This document shows, one piece after another, positions 23,322 through 32,217 of a stretch of 64,000 nt of DNA (within the stretch, counting starts at the first letter, position 1; every line of letters starts with the position of its first letter). The DNA is from Bog-756 sp963701325. Lineage in GTDB: Bacteria > Actinomycetota > Acidimicrobiia > Acidimicrobiales > RAAP-2. The notes beneath the pieces were generated by a model that worked only from the letters and a program-made list of their open reading frames with translations, ran no database searches and was not told the DNA's origin. The position numbers and the translations under genes are program-made. The DNA lies in contig OY969604.1 in NCBI GenBank assembly GCA_963701325.1, forward strand, positions 3,472,001 to 3,536,000, written 5' to 3'.

Positions 23322-23846
23322 TCAGAACCTGAAGCGAGTCAGCCCGCCCGGCTCGGTGCCCAGCACCACGGTCACTGAGTGTGGGGTGATGCGATAGACG
23401 TTCCAGGGCGGTGGTCCCTGGGTCGGCGCGTTGAACGGGGCAGTGAGACCGGCCCCGGTCACGTCCAGTTCGGCGGGCCATCCCTGGTCCGTCCAGGCGT
23501 TGGCGAGGCGCGTCAGCATGGCCGGGTCGGTTTCCCGCACTGCCTCACCCTCGGCGACGATGTCGGCATCGCGAATCGACACCGCGATCGAGCAGCGCCG
23601 GTCGCGGGCGACGTTGCGGCCCTTCCGGGTACCCGATCCGGTCTGGAACCAGAAGCTCCCGTCCAGCCAGAGCGCACCGACCGCAGTCACATGCGGGCTC
23701 CCGTCCTCGTTCAGCGTCGAGAGCCACGTCGTGCGAGCGTTGTGGGCGTCTGGAGCCGGGGGCGATCCGGCATCGAGCTTCTCGACGACGTCCGACCAGT
23801 TCACCGGGGGTAGTCCTTCCGTCGCACCCAAGTTGATGATCTCCAT
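23322..23846 (-). CDS. Pyridoxamine-5'-phosphate-oxidase-like (PPOX/FDOR) protein
   Basis: The 174-residue product has a split beta-barrel flavin or F420-binding fold: TTWLSTLNEDGSPHVTAVGA, LWLDGSFWFQTGSGTRKGRN and VARDRRCSIAVSIRDADIVA, then PTQGPPPWNVYRITP. The family in Actinobacteria includes many F420-dependent reductases and heme- or biliverdin-binding proteins; this one cannot be assigned further. GAAGGGAGG precedes two possible starts, GTG at 23849 and ATG at 23846. Confidence 0.8.
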   Translation of the reverse strand: MEIINLGATEGLPPVNWSDVVEKLDAGSPPAPDAHNARTTWLSTLNEDGSPHVTAVGALWLDGSFWFQTGSGTRKGRNVARDRRCSIAVSIRDADIVAEGEAVRETDPAMLTRLANAWTDQGWPAELDVTGAGLTAPFNAPTQGPPPWNVYRITPHSVTVVLGTEPGGLTRFRF

Positions 23847-24025
23847 CACGCCTCCCTTCGGGTCGTCCTGCGACGCTGCTCAGAGGCAGTCGTCCATCGG
23901 ACGTCCAGCGGCCGGCAAGATCATCGCGTATGGAGAAGGGGGAAGTCCTCGCCAGTCTGCCAGGTGTACCCCCGATCACTGCTTGTGCGGCGGTGATGCC
24001 CTCCCCGCACCAGTGGAGGTCTGGA

Positions 24026-24784
24026 TCAGCCGGTCACCGAGGGGCTGTACCGTCCATACCAGGTGCGGGTGCCGTCGGGGGCGTTTGGCCCAACTGTTCC
24101 GTAGTACGTCCCGACCTCGCTGCCGGTTGAGCCGAACGCAACGCAGGTAAATGTGGATCCAACGGTCCAACTGGTCGGCGGTTCGCACTGGACAGCGCTG
24201 ACATCGATGGCGTGAAAGTCAGTGGGACCGGCGCCTGAGATCTGGTTCTCCACGCTGTAGTCGAGGTTCTGGATCGACGGACCAGAATGGGTGACACCGA
24301 GGAATGTCGGGATGGCGATGGCAACGAGGACCAATCCGATGAAGGTGAAGCCAACGATGAGAGCTGCGAGGGCGAGCCCGGACCCCTTCAGCGCACCCCC
24401 GCTCTTTCGGATACGTGACCTCGCCACAAAGGCCATCGGGATGCCGGCGAGGGCACCCACTGCTCCGAGCAGGATGACGAGGAGGAGCGCCCAGAGTGCC
24501 ATTCTGCTCGTCTTCGGGGCGGGCAGCTCGGGCCAGTGAGGGATGGGACCGGGATAGGGGGTCCGGTACCCGGCTGCGCCCGGCGGCATACCTCCCGGAG
24601 GGAGTGTCGTGACGACACCGGGCTGAACCTGTGCGTTCTGCCCTGATCCGAACGCCAGTGGTGGCAGTCCCATCGGAGGCGCCGACGGCGGGGGCATCGC
24701 TGCCGGAGACGCTGCCAGCTCGGGGGGGTACCACCGGCCGTCCGACGCCAGCCACCACCCAGGCCCAGGGGCCGTTTGACTCAT
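24026..24784 (-). CDS. Membrane protein with WYPPE motif and DUF4190-like hairpin
   Basis: The 252-residue product begins with GPGWWLASDGRWYPPELA, a motif frequent at the N terminus of Acidimicrobiia membrane proteins. A Pro-rich linker follows, then two transmembrane segments (MALWALLLVILLGAVGALAG and GLALAALIVGFTFIGLVLVA) around ARSRIRKSGGALKGSGL, as in DUF4190. The C-terminal extracytoplasmic domain, with VQCEPPTSWTVGSTFTCVAF, resembles DUF4333-type domains and has a likely disulfide. The function is unknown. The frame is open to 24853, but the ATG at 24784 places the motif at the start, as in relatives. It is next to the compositional boundary near 25 kb. Confidence 0.75.
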   Translation of the reverse strand: MSQTAPGPGWWLASDGRWYPPELAASPAAMPPPSAPPMGLPPLAFGSGQNAQVQPGVVTTLPPGGMPPGAAGYRTPYPGPIPHWPELPAPKTSRMALWALLLVILLGAVGALAGIPMAFVARSRIRKSGGALKGSGLALAALIVGFTFIGLVLVAIAIPTFLGVTHSGPSIQNLDYSVENQISGAGPTDFHAIDVSAVQCEPPTSWTVGSTFTCVAFGSTGSEVGTYYGTVGPNAPDGTRTWYGRYSPSVTG

Positions 24785-25078
24785 CCGAGCCATCCGACGA
24801 GGCGGACCAGACGGCTCTCCGGTCCGCACAGGCTCGAGGGCATAGCGACTCATCGGCCACCGGGGAGACTGGCTTTAGTGCCCCCGGCCACCGAGAGCCA
24901 GGTGACCGACCCCCGGGGCCAGGCATGCGGGGGATCCTCCGCGGGTGAGCGCCTGACGAGATCGATGCTGCGAAGTCCGAGGGTGTCTGTCCCCAACTCG
25001 ATGGTCGGCCCGGTAAGGGTCAGGGAACGGTTCGTTGCGACGGAACCCGGGACGGCCGGCGCCCGCCCTTGTCGAGGA

Positions 25079-25705
25079 CTACTGCGGTGATCGGGCGAAG
25101 TGGACGACGAAGCCGGCCTTTCCCAGCGGCACCCTGTCGACGACGTCGAGCCCCGCTTCTCGGGCCAGCCGTTCGTACCCGTCGCTCGGGTACCCGTGCA
25201 CCCCCACACCGCGGATGCCGTAGCGCAGCTTCCGGAGATCGGTCCTCATCCCCGGCGATGGAAACGAGCCGATCACGTGCCCGGCCGCCCGTCCCATCCG
25301 GCCGAGGAGATCGGCGGGATCGCTCACGTAATCGAACACGCCGAGGGCGATGGCCACGTCGTACGCGTCGACCTCGTCCAGCTGCTCCCATCCTCGTCGT
25401 TGCACCTCGACCTGACCACGGAACTTGGCGGCTTCGGCCGAGGCCAGGGCGACCATGTTGTCGGCGGGATCGATGCCGGTGACATGGATGCCCCGCGCTG
25501 TCAGCGGAGCAAAGAGAGGACCGCTCCCGCATCCGACGTCGATCGCCCGCTTGGCCGACACTGTGCCCGCCATCTCGACCGCCAGTCGCAGCCGGTCGAA
25601 GAGTGGTCCGCGCCCCAACGCTCGAGCCACCGGTTCGCTCGAATAGAAGGCGGAAAAGCGCGACGCGCGTCGATGAAAATAGGTCTGGAACTCACCGCTC
25701 GACAT
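25079..25705 (-). CDS. Class I SAM-dependent methyltransferase
   Basis: The 208-residue product has SAM-binding motif I as RAIDVGCGSGPLFAPLTARG at residues about 54-73, the acidic strand end VTGIDPADNM, and AYDVAIALGVFDYVSDPADL further on. The C-terminal half ends with AGLDVVDRVPLGKAGFVVHF. The target is unknown, and its position suggests a sugar or lipid-linked glycan. The ATG at 25705 overlaps the end of the deacetylase gene by 14 bases, so it is the last gene of the GT4-deacetylase-methyltransferase operon. Confidence 0.85.
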   Translation of the reverse strand: MSSGEFQTYFHRRASRFSAFYSSEPVARALGRGPLFDRLRLAVEMAGTVSAKRAIDVGCGSGPLFAPLTARGIHVTGIDPADNMVALASAEAAKFRGQVEVQRRGWEQLDEVDAYDVAIALGVFDYVSDPADLLGRMGRAAGHVIGSFPSPGMRTDLRKLRYGIRGVGVHGYPSDGYERLAREAGLDVVDRVPLGKAGFVVHFARSPQ

Positions 25706-26441
25706 CTGCGCACACCCTGCTTCCGTATCGGGCGAGGAGCGACGCGAACACCGCTGCCACTCTTCCTCGACCCACCAGCTGCTTGGCCACGGCCGCCGAC
25801 CGGATGGATCCGAGGCCGGGCAGCGTGGCCCCGAAATCGTACGAATGGTAATACAGGACGGCGGTCCCATCGCCGGTGCCCACGCCACGGGACACCACCC
25901 GGCTCGGGAGGAGCCGCTGATAGCTGCCGCCTCCCAGAGGGAACCCGCGCACCGACAGCACGGGGAGTTCGCGAAGGGCTGAACGCTCGCCCAGGTACGA
26001 GGTGTCGGTCACATAGGCGAATCCGGCGTCGGCCACAAGCTCCCGGTATCGCTCCAAGCCGAGCGAGCTCGGCACGTCGAACCGAGGAGAACGGAAGCCT
26101 CGCACCGGGACCTGCACCAGGTCCTCGACGACTGCACGACCGCGGCTGAGCCATTCGGTCAACTTGGTCGGGTCCTCGGGCAAGCGGCCGTGGTCGGGGC
26201 CGTGGCTTGCGATCTCGTGTCCCTCCGCAACCAGTTCCTTGAGCTCACCGGCCACGGACGCCGCGTAATTCCCCACCACGAAGAGGGTCACCCGAGCGGA
26301 TCCCCCCGATCGTTCGAGCAGGTCGATGAGGCCCGACAAGCCGCTGGCGGCCCCCTCCGGCCTCGGGATCGGCTCCCCGAGCACCCGCATCCCGTCGTAC
26401 CAGTCCTCGACGTCGACGGTCAGTCGAACGTCGGTCGTCAT
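25692..26441 (-). CDS. Polysaccharide deacetylase (NodB-like)
   Basis: The 249-residue product has the NodB-homology pattern: RLTVDVEDWYDGMRVLG with the first Asp, TLFVVGNYAASVAGELKELV, then GHEIASHGPDHGRLPEDPTK with the metal His and HxxxH, and GFRSPRFDVPSSLGLERYRE. The D-E-D start and late RSPRF are as in deacetylases of exopolysaccharide loci. It should remove N-acetyl groups from a glycan or its precursor. AAGGAGG precedes the ATG. The start overlaps the glycosyltransferase stop by four bases. Confidence 0.88.
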   Translation of the reverse strand: MTTDVRLTVDVEDWYDGMRVLGEPIPRPEGAASGLSGLIDLLERSGGSARVTLFVVGNYAASVAGELKELVAEGHEIASHGPDHGRLPEDPTKLTEWLSRGRAVVEDLVQVPVRGFRSPRFDVPSSLGLERYRELVADAGFAYVTDTSYLGERSALRELPVLSVRGFPLGGGSYQRLLPSRVVSRGVGTGDGTAVLYYHSYDFGATLPGLGSIRSAAVAKQLVGRGRVAAVFASLLARYGSRVCADVER

Positions 26442-27592
26442 CGGGCCTCCTTCGCCGCCGGTCGTGCACCATCCGGCACCAGCTCGTCGTAGAGGGTGCG
26501 CAATCGACCGATGACCCCGGTCTCGGAAAACCGTTCGGTGACCTGATCTCGGCATCGCTTCCCGAGTGCAGCGCAACGATCGGGATCATCGAGCAGGCCG
26601 GCGAGGATGTCGGTGAGGGCGGCCACGTCTCCCCGGGGCGCGAGGAGTCCGAGGGCTGGATCGACGACCTCCCGGACGCCCCGGATGTCGTAGGCCACAA
26701 CCGGTCGACCGGTGGCCGCCGCCTCCATCGCCACCCGGGGAATGCCTTCGCGGTAGGACGGGAGCACCACGACCGTCGCCGAGGCCAGATACGGTCGCAC
26801 GTCATCGACACCGCCGATGAACCGGACAGTCCCGTCCGCAACGGCGGCGGCCACTTCCTCCTCGGACAGGGCGTCGCTCTGGTCGTGCTCGAACGGACCG
26901 ACGTGCACGAACTCTGCCCGACTGCCCAGCTTGGTCGCCAGCTCGATGAAATCGGCGCACCCCTTCTCACGCACCAGCCGGCTGACCATCAGGACGATCG
27001 GTCGTGGACCGTGCAGTGCGGGCTCGACCGGCTCGAGGAACCGCTCGAGCACGATCCCGTTGCCCACGTAGCGGATCTTGCCGGCCGGGCAGATCCTCGC
27101 GCCCGGAAGGACGGTCTCGTCCTCGCGGCTCTGGACCAGGACCTCGGTCGCCCACGCACAGCACCATCGTTCGAAGCACCAGCCCAGCACGTTGGCCAGG
27201 CGGGTGTTGTCGGAGAAGTAGAGGGCCCCGTGGATGGTGTAGAGAGCAGGACTTCCGGCCAACCTGGCCGCCGGCAGCCCGAGGAGCGAAGCCTTGGGGG
27301 TGTGGGTCTGCACGACGTCGAACCGCTCGCGGCGCAGGTACCGCCAGAGGCGGGTGAACGACCTGAGGTCGGAGAGTGCGAACTCGCGGCGGATGGGAAT
27401 GACCTCGACGGCCACGCCCTGAGGGGGGTCGTCGAAGCGGTCCCCTGACACGACCGTCCAGTCGATGTCTCCGAGCGAGCGCAGCTGGTTGGCGAGGAGG
27501 ACCCGGGCGGTCAGGGACGTCGTGACGACTCGGCAGCCACGTCGGGGTCGGACCCGACCCTCGCCACCGTGCACGTCGATGCCCGGAACCAT
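26438..27592 (-). CDS. GT4-family glycosyltransferase
   Basis: The 384-residue product is a retaining GT-B enzyme. The N-terminal domain has VVTTSLTARVLLANQLRSLG and FDVVQTHTPKASLLGLPAAR. The C-terminal domain has PIVLMVSRLVREKGCADFIE and VVLPSYREGIPRVAMEAAAT, where the E-x7-E motif binds the nucleotide sugar. The donor and acceptor are unknown. It appears to be the first gene of a three-gene minus-strand operon (GT4, deacetylase, methyltransferase), each overlapping the next. Confidence 0.88.
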   Translation of the reverse strand: MVPGIDVHGGEGRVRPRRGCRVVTTSLTARVLLANQLRSLGDIDWTVVSGDRFDDPPQGVAVEVIPIRREFALSDLRSFTRLWRYLRRERFDVVQTHTPKASLLGLPAARLAGSPALYTIHGALYFSDNTRLANVLGWCFERWCCAWATEVLVQSREDETVLPGARICPAGKIRYVGNGIVLERFLEPVEPALHGPRPIVLMVSRLVREKGCADFIELATKLGSRAEFVHVGPFEHDQSDALSEEEVAAAVADGTVRFIGGVDDVRPYLASATVVVLPSYREGIPRVAMEAAATGRPVVAYDIRGVREVVDPALGLLAPRGDVAALTDILAGLLDDPDRCAALGKRCRDQVTERFSETGVIGRLRTLYDELVPDGARPAAKEAR

Positions 27593-27715
27593 CGCTGCCC
27601 TACCCCCTCTACCAGCGTTCCCAGGCCAACTCCGTCGTCACGGCGGACCGACGCGGTGGCAGCCAACAGCTCTCCACAGTACACAGCGGGGCTCGGGTCG
27701 CCGGCCGGCCGTCTG

Positions 27716-29689
27716 TCATCCGCCCAGCCCCGGCATCCATCGCTCCAGCCAGGCCTGGAGGGCGAGGACCGCCCACAGTTGGTAGTACAGGTCGCGCCGA
27801 CCGGAGAGGTGCTGGGTCCACGCGCGGCGGGTCGGTGCAGGATCGAGCAGTCCCTGGCGGCGGAGCCGTCCCTCGTCGAGGAGGTCCTCTGCCCACGGGC
27901 GCAGCGCCGGGCCGCGCAGCATGGGGCCGATGGGAAACCCGAAGCCCATCTTCGGTCGCTCGACCAGGTCGGCCGGTACGTGCCGGGTCAGCACCTGGCG
28001 CAGGAGCCACTTGGTCGTCCCGTCGTGCAACTTGGCCGACAAGGGCAACCGCCACGCCAGATCGAACACGGCCCGGTCGAGGAACGGGACCCTGGACTCG
28101 AGCGAGGTGGCCATGGCGGCCCGGTCCAGTTTGGTGAGGATATCGTCGGGGAGGTACCCGACGAGGTCCAGCCAGAGCATCTGTTCGGTGATCCCGTCGA
28201 GCTGCGGCCACTCCGATGGCCGGGATGCGATCGAACCGTTCGGTCCCGCCCCCACCACCATCGACTCGGCGTCATCCCAGTACGACACCAACGCGAGGTA
28301 GGCGTCCTCCGGACCCGAAGCGGCAAGGACCCTGCCCAGCTTGTCGACCTTCGAGGCAGGGTTCCTGATCGTGCTCCGTGGCGGGACGAGCTCGATGAGT
28401 CGTGCCGTTGTCTCGACGAGCCCGGGTGGAACAGCGGAGAGCGCCGAACCGGCCATCCTGCGGACAGGACCCGGTAGGGGAGCGGCCCGGCGCCAGAGTC
28501 GTTCCAGCCATGCGTGGCGGTTGTACCCGGCGAACAGCTCATCGCCGCCGTCTCCCGAAAGGGCGACGGTGACCTGACCCCGGGCCAACTTGCTGACCAG
28601 GTGCATCGGGATCTCGGAGATGTCACCGAACGGCTCGTCCCAGATGTCGGGAAGGCTCGGGAAGATCTCGACGGCATCGGACTCGCTCACCTCCAACCGG
28701 GTGTGGTCGGTCCCCAGGTGGGCGGCCACCGCCGCCGCGTCGGCAGACTCGTCGAAGGAGCGATCGGCGAAGCCGACGGTGAAGGTGCGGACCTTCTGGG
28801 TGCTGTGTTGCTGCATCAGGGCAACCACCGTGCTCGAATCGATCCCCCCGGACAGGAAGGCGCCGACCGGGACGTCGGCCACCATGCGGGCGGCCACCGA
28901 GTCGGACAGCACGGCCTCCAGACGATCGCCGAGCTCGCGGGTGGTGCCCTCGAGTGGTCGACGACGGGCTGCGTCGATGGCCTCACTGGCCGACCAGTAG
29001 ACGTGGGACGACGGCAGGTGACCGGGCCGGCTCTCCATCCCCAGACAGATGCGCTGACCGGGAAGGAGCTTGGACACCCCCTCGTAGATCGTTCTTGGGG
29101 CCGGCACACAGTTGTGACGGAGGTAGAGGGCGACGGCGTCCCGGTCGATGTCCGGAGCGAACCCCGTGACACGGCAGAGGGCCTTCAACTCCGAACCGAA
29201 GGCAAACCGCCGACCGATCCACCCGTAGTAGAGCGGCTTTTCGCCGAACCGGTCGCGCACCAGGTGGAGCTGGTAGAGACTGCGGTCCCAGAGGGCGAAG
29301 GCGAACATCCCCTCGGCCGCATCGAGCGCCTTGTCGAGGCCCCAGCGATCGAGCGCTTCGACCAGCACCTCGGTGTCGGATCCGCCGCGAAACGCCACAC
29401 CCTGGGCTGCCAGCCGGCGACGGAGGTCCCGATAGTTGTAGAGCTCACCGTTGTAGGTGACCACCCAACGGCCGCTCCGGGAGATCATCGGCTGAGCGCC
29501 CGCCGGGCCGAGCTCGACAATCGCCAGGCGACGGTGTCCGAAGGCGACCCCGAACTCGGGTGCGGCCCACTGCCCCTCGGCGTCGGGCCCCCGGTGGGTG
29601 AGGGACGCGGTCATCTGGTCCACCTGCCGGGTGAGATCCTCGGGTGAGAGAGACCGGCCGGGATCGAAGATGCCCGCGATGCCGCACAC
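27716..29689 (-). CDS. asnB: Asparagine synthetase (glutamine-hydrolysing)
   Basis: The 657-residue protein has an N-terminal class II glutaminase (CGIAGIFDP with catalytic Cys2, LTHRGPDAEG, YNGELYNYRDLR) and a C-terminal synthetase with the PP-loop SGGIDSS at 280-286. It transfers the amide nitrogen of glutamine to aspartate. In glycan loci such enzymes often amidate uronic acids instead, so that is the alternative. A GTG at 29689 is chosen because the nucleophile must be residue 2 once the initiator Met is removed. The longer frame from 29770 would bury it. It is divergent from the GT4 gene at 29929. Confidence 0.9.
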   Translation of the reverse strand: MCGIAGIFDPGRSLSPEDLTRQVDQMTASLTHRGPDAEGQWAAPEFGVAFGHRRLAIVELGPAGAQPMISRSGRWVVTYNGELYNYRDLRRRLAAQGVAFRGGSDTEVLVEALDRWGLDKALDAAEGMFAFALWDRSLYQLHLVRDRFGEKPLYYGWIGRRFAFGSELKALCRVTGFAPDIDRDAVALYLRHNCVPAPRTIYEGVSKLLPGQRICLGMESRPGHLPSSHVYWSASEAIDAARRRPLEGTTRELGDRLEAVLSDSVAARMVADVPVGAFLSGGIDSSTVVALMQQHSTQKVRTFTVGFADRSFDESADAAAVAAHLGTDHTRLEVSESDAVEIFPSLPDIWDEPFGDISEIPMHLVSKLARGQVTVALSGDGGDELFAGYNRHAWLERLWRRAAPLPGPVRRMAGSALSAVPPGLVETTARLIELVPPRSTIRNPASKVDKLGRVLAASGPEDAYLALVSYWDDAESMVVGAGPNGSIASRPSEWPQLDGITEQMLWLDLVGYLPDDILTKLDRAAMATSLESRVPFLDRAVFDLAWRLPLSAKLHDGTTKWLLRQVLTRHVPADLVERPKMGFGFPIGPMLRGPALRPWAEDLLDEGRLRRQGLLDPAPTRRAWTQHLSGRRDLYYQLWAVLALQAWLERWMPGLGG

Positions 29690-29883
29690 CGGCTCAGGTC
29701 CCCGGGCGAGTCGAGGCGACACGGACCCGCACGGCGCGCGGGGCGCGGGCGTGGCGGTCTCGACCATCACGAGATCTTCAGTCGTGGTGGAGCGAGTGTC
29801 AAGAACGGCATTCGGACCGCGCCCCTCGGAACACGGGACGCGGGCACGACAGCCGCCCGTCCGGCCGATCCGGAGTCCGACGG

Positions 29884-29896
29884 TACGATCGTCCCA
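29884..29896 (+). promoter_or_regulatory. -10 like promoter element of the GT4 gene
   Basis: TACGAT at 29884-29889 fits the TAnnnT consensus of actinobacterial -10 boxes and ends six bases before an ATG at 29896. The transcript could therefore be leaderless from 29896, or have a 33-base leader with GAGGAGGG before the GTG at 29929. No convincing -35 box is seen. Confidence 0.4.
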
Positions 29897-29928
29897 TGGA
29901 CCCGGGGGGGCAGGGCGAGGAGGGTGTC

Positions 29929-31074
29929 GTGCGGCCGCGACTGCGCATCCTCCTGGTGATCAAGGGCCTGGGCCGCGGGGGAGCCGAGCGGCTCCTGGTC
30001 GACACCGTGGCCAGCGGCGACCGGACGGCCTTCGACTACGAGGTGGCCTACGTCCTGGCCGACAGCGACGGGCTCGTGCCGACCCTCCGGGAGGGCGGCA
30101 CCACGGTGCACGCGCTCGGCGCGACCGGCAACACAGATCTCCGGTGGATGATCCGCCTTCGCTCACTGCTCGATCGCAACACCGTCGACGTCGTCCATTT
30201 CCACCTTCCCTACACCGCTGCCCTCGGACGCCTGGTCGTGGCAACCCTGCCCCGCTCGCGGCGACCGGCCGTCGTCTACACCGAGCACAGCCTCTGGAAC
30301 AAGGCGTCCGTGGCCACCCGCCTTCTCAACAGGGCCGGTATCGCACGGGACAGCTCGTTGGTCGCGGTGTCACAGGCGGCGCACGACGCCCTTCCCGCCG
30401 CACTGCGGGGCAGGGCTCGGGTCATCGTCCACGGGATCGACACGCAGGGGGTCGACGCCCTCCTCTCGCAGCGGGCGTCGATGCGGGCCGACGTACGCGC
30501 CGAGCTCGGCGTGCCCGATGGTCAGGTCCTCGTGCTGACCGTGGCCAATCTCCGCTCGGAGAAGGGCTACGACGTGCTGCTGGACGCGGTCCGCCTGCTG
30601 GCCCGCCGCGACGTTCCGGTCCATGTGGCAGCCGTCGGATTGGGACCGCTGGAGGACGAACTGCGGGATCGGCGCGACGCCCTCGGGATTGCAGACCGGC
30701 TCCAGTTCCTCGGCCAGAGGGTCGATGTCCTCCGACTGCTGGCCGGCTCGGACGCATTTGTGCTCGCCTCCCGCCAGGAGGGTCTGCCGGTCTCTCTCAT
30801 GGAGGCGACCAGCATGGGCATGGCCATCGTCGGCACAGCGGTGGGGGGTGTACCTCAGGTCATCGCGGACGGTGTCGATGGGCTCATCGTCCCCCCCGGC
30901 AACCCCGAACGGCTGGCCGACGCCCTCCAGCGCATCGTCTCCGACCCCGACCTGAGACAGCGACTGGGCCGGGCAGCGAAGGACAAGAGCGCCATGTTCG
31001 ACGTGCGCGCGGCCAGCCGAGAAATCGAAGGGATCTACCTCGATCTGGTCGCGGAGGGCGGCTCGCGTCGCTGA
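29929..31074 (+). CDS. GT4-family glycosyltransferase
   Basis: The 381-residue product is a GT-B enzyme. The N-terminal part is LRILLVIKGLGRGGAERLLV followed by VDVVHFHLPYTAALGRLVVA. The C-terminal domain has VLVLTVANLRSEKGYDVLLD, DAFVLASRQEGLPVSLMEAT and VGGVPQVIADGVDGLIVPPG. The GGAE and E-x7-E motifs place it with EPS/LPS glycosyltransferases. GTG at 29929 has GAGGAGGG four bases upstream. An ATG at 29896 would add 11 residues. It is convergent with the sulfotransferase gene, 18 bases away. Confidence 0.9.
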   Translation: MRPRLRILLVIKGLGRGGAERLLVDTVASGDRTAFDYEVAYVLADSDGLVPTLREGGTTVHALGATGNTDLRWMIRLRSLLDRNTVDVVHFHLPYTAALGRLVVATLPRSRRPAVVYTEHSLWNKASVATRLLNRAGIARDSSLVAVSQAAHDALPAALRGRARVIVHGIDTQGVDALLSQRASMRADVRAELGVPDGQVLVLTVANLRSEKGYDVLLDAVRLLARRDVPVHVAAVGLGPLEDELRDRRDALGIADRLQFLGQRVDVLRLLAGSDAFVLASRQEGLPVSLMEATSMGMAIVGTAVGGVPQVIADGVDGLIVPPGNPERLADALQRIVSDPDLRQRLGRAAKDKSAMFDVRAASREIEGIYLDLVAEGGSRR

Positions 31075-31092
31075 TCCGCGCCGGCGCGCGCA

Positions 31093-32148
31093 CTACTTGC
31101 CGAGTTCGGTCTCCTCCTCCTCGGGCTGCTCGAGCCCGCGGTACTTGCGCACGTTGTAGGCGAGTACGCCCACCGCCTGGCGCAAGGGCCTGGTCGCCCG
31201 CCACGAAGTCGAGTTGTAGAACTTCGAGAGCTGTTTCTGGAACCGCTCGACCTCCCGTGTCCGGCTGGCTCGGCGGGCATCGAGGAGTGCCGTCGTCCAC
31301 CCGGATTCCTCCGTGAGTGTGGTCGGGCCGAGGGGCGAGTGTCCGCCTTCGAGGCCGCGTAACTGCTCGATGAGCTCGTGGTGCTCAGGGAGCAGCAGCT
31401 CCTTCCCCTCGTCGTTGTCCGAGCGGGTGGGCGCCGAGATGGTCTCGACCGCCTCGTCGACCTGTTTCCCGAAGCCCTGTCCGGTGAACTGGCCGAGAGA
31501 GTCGAGCCAGTTGGCGATGCCGCCGATGGCAGTTGGCGGATCCGCGACCACCGACTCGTAGCTGCAGACGTAGGTGTCGACGCCGACGAGATCCGCGAGG
31601 GCCATGCGGTTGTACCGTTCCCAGAGCGCGATCCCGTCGGCCAGGTGCATGTTGTCCCGGCGGACCAACGATCGGGCGACGGGCAGCGGGTCGCGCCACA
31701 TCAGGAGCGCGGAGACCGGACGGGGCAGGACACGCAGCCAGTAGGGCAGCAGCAGGCAGACCCGGGGGTCCTTCCACACGATGGGACCGTCGAAAGGGTA
31801 GGCGGCGGCTGCCACGGTGACCGCGTCGGGGTCCGGACGTCCGATGATCGGGGGGTAGAACTCCCAGCCGGGCTCACGCACCGGTGGTGCCTCCCAGCTC
31901 CCTCCCATCTTCCTGAGGAGCTGGTCGTCGACCCGCACCATCGACCGGGACTCCCAGTGCTCGGGGTTGCTCTCGGCCCAGACCGCGAGATCGTTGGCGT
32001 GCGGCGTGTTGAATCCGAGCGCGGCCATGGTCCCGGTGATCGCCGAGGTACCACTTCGGTGCATCCCGACGACCACCAGCCACGGTCCATCTGGGACGGT
32101 GGGCGGAGGGTCGGCTGCGGGCTCGTCGAGCGGTACTGGTTTCGGCAT
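31093..32148 (-). CDS. Sulfotransferase family protein, paralog 1
   Basis: The 351-residue product has the 5'-phosphosulfate loop PWLVVVGMHRSGTSAITGTM at residues 22-41 and the later WRDPLPVARSLVRRDNM, which should bind the 3'-phosphate of PAPS. The C-terminal tail has FQKQLSKFYNSTSWRATRPL, a coiled-coil end also seen in glycosyltransferases. Such enzymes transfer sulfate from PAPS to sugar hydroxyl or amino groups. The protein at 34431 is a close paralog. With cysD-cysN-cysC at 38.6-41.4 kb supplying PAPS, sulfation of the glycan made here is likely. GAGGA precedes the ATG. Confidence 0.85.
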   Translation of the reverse strand: MPKPVPLDEPAADPPPTVPDGPWLVVVGMHRSGTSAITGTMAALGFNTPHANDLAVWAESNPEHWESRSMVRVDDQLLRKMGGSWEAPPVREPGWEFYPPIIGRPDPDAVTVAAAAYPFDGPIVWKDPRVCLLLPYWLRVLPRPVSALLMWRDPLPVARSLVRRDNMHLADGIALWERYNRMALADLVGVDTYVCSYESVVADPPTAIGGIANWLDSLGQFTGQGFGKQVDEAVETISAPTRSDNDEGKELLLPEHHELIEQLRGLEGGHSPLGPTTLTEESGWTTALLDARRASRTREVERFQKQLSKFYNSTSWRATRPLRQAVGVLAYNVRKYRGLEQPEEEETELGK

Positions 32149-32217
32149 GGTCGTCCTCTGTGTCAGTTGGTCGGTCAGTCGTGGTTCGGTCGGCGAGATC
32201 CGGGTCGGACTGTCTGG

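Noticed and set aside
24850..25209. Minus-strand 119-codon frame next to the methyltransferase
   Set aside because: The first half is a shadow of the methyltransferase. The second half is somewhat protein-like but has no start, motif or family, so it is only mentioned as a possible gene remnant.
31093..32148. Sulfotransferase reading as a P-loop kinase
   Set aside because: The loop GMHRSGTS is the PAPS 5'-phosphosulfate loop rather than a GxxxxGKS/T Walker A, and the 3'-phosphate motif WRDP..VARS follows at the expected distance.
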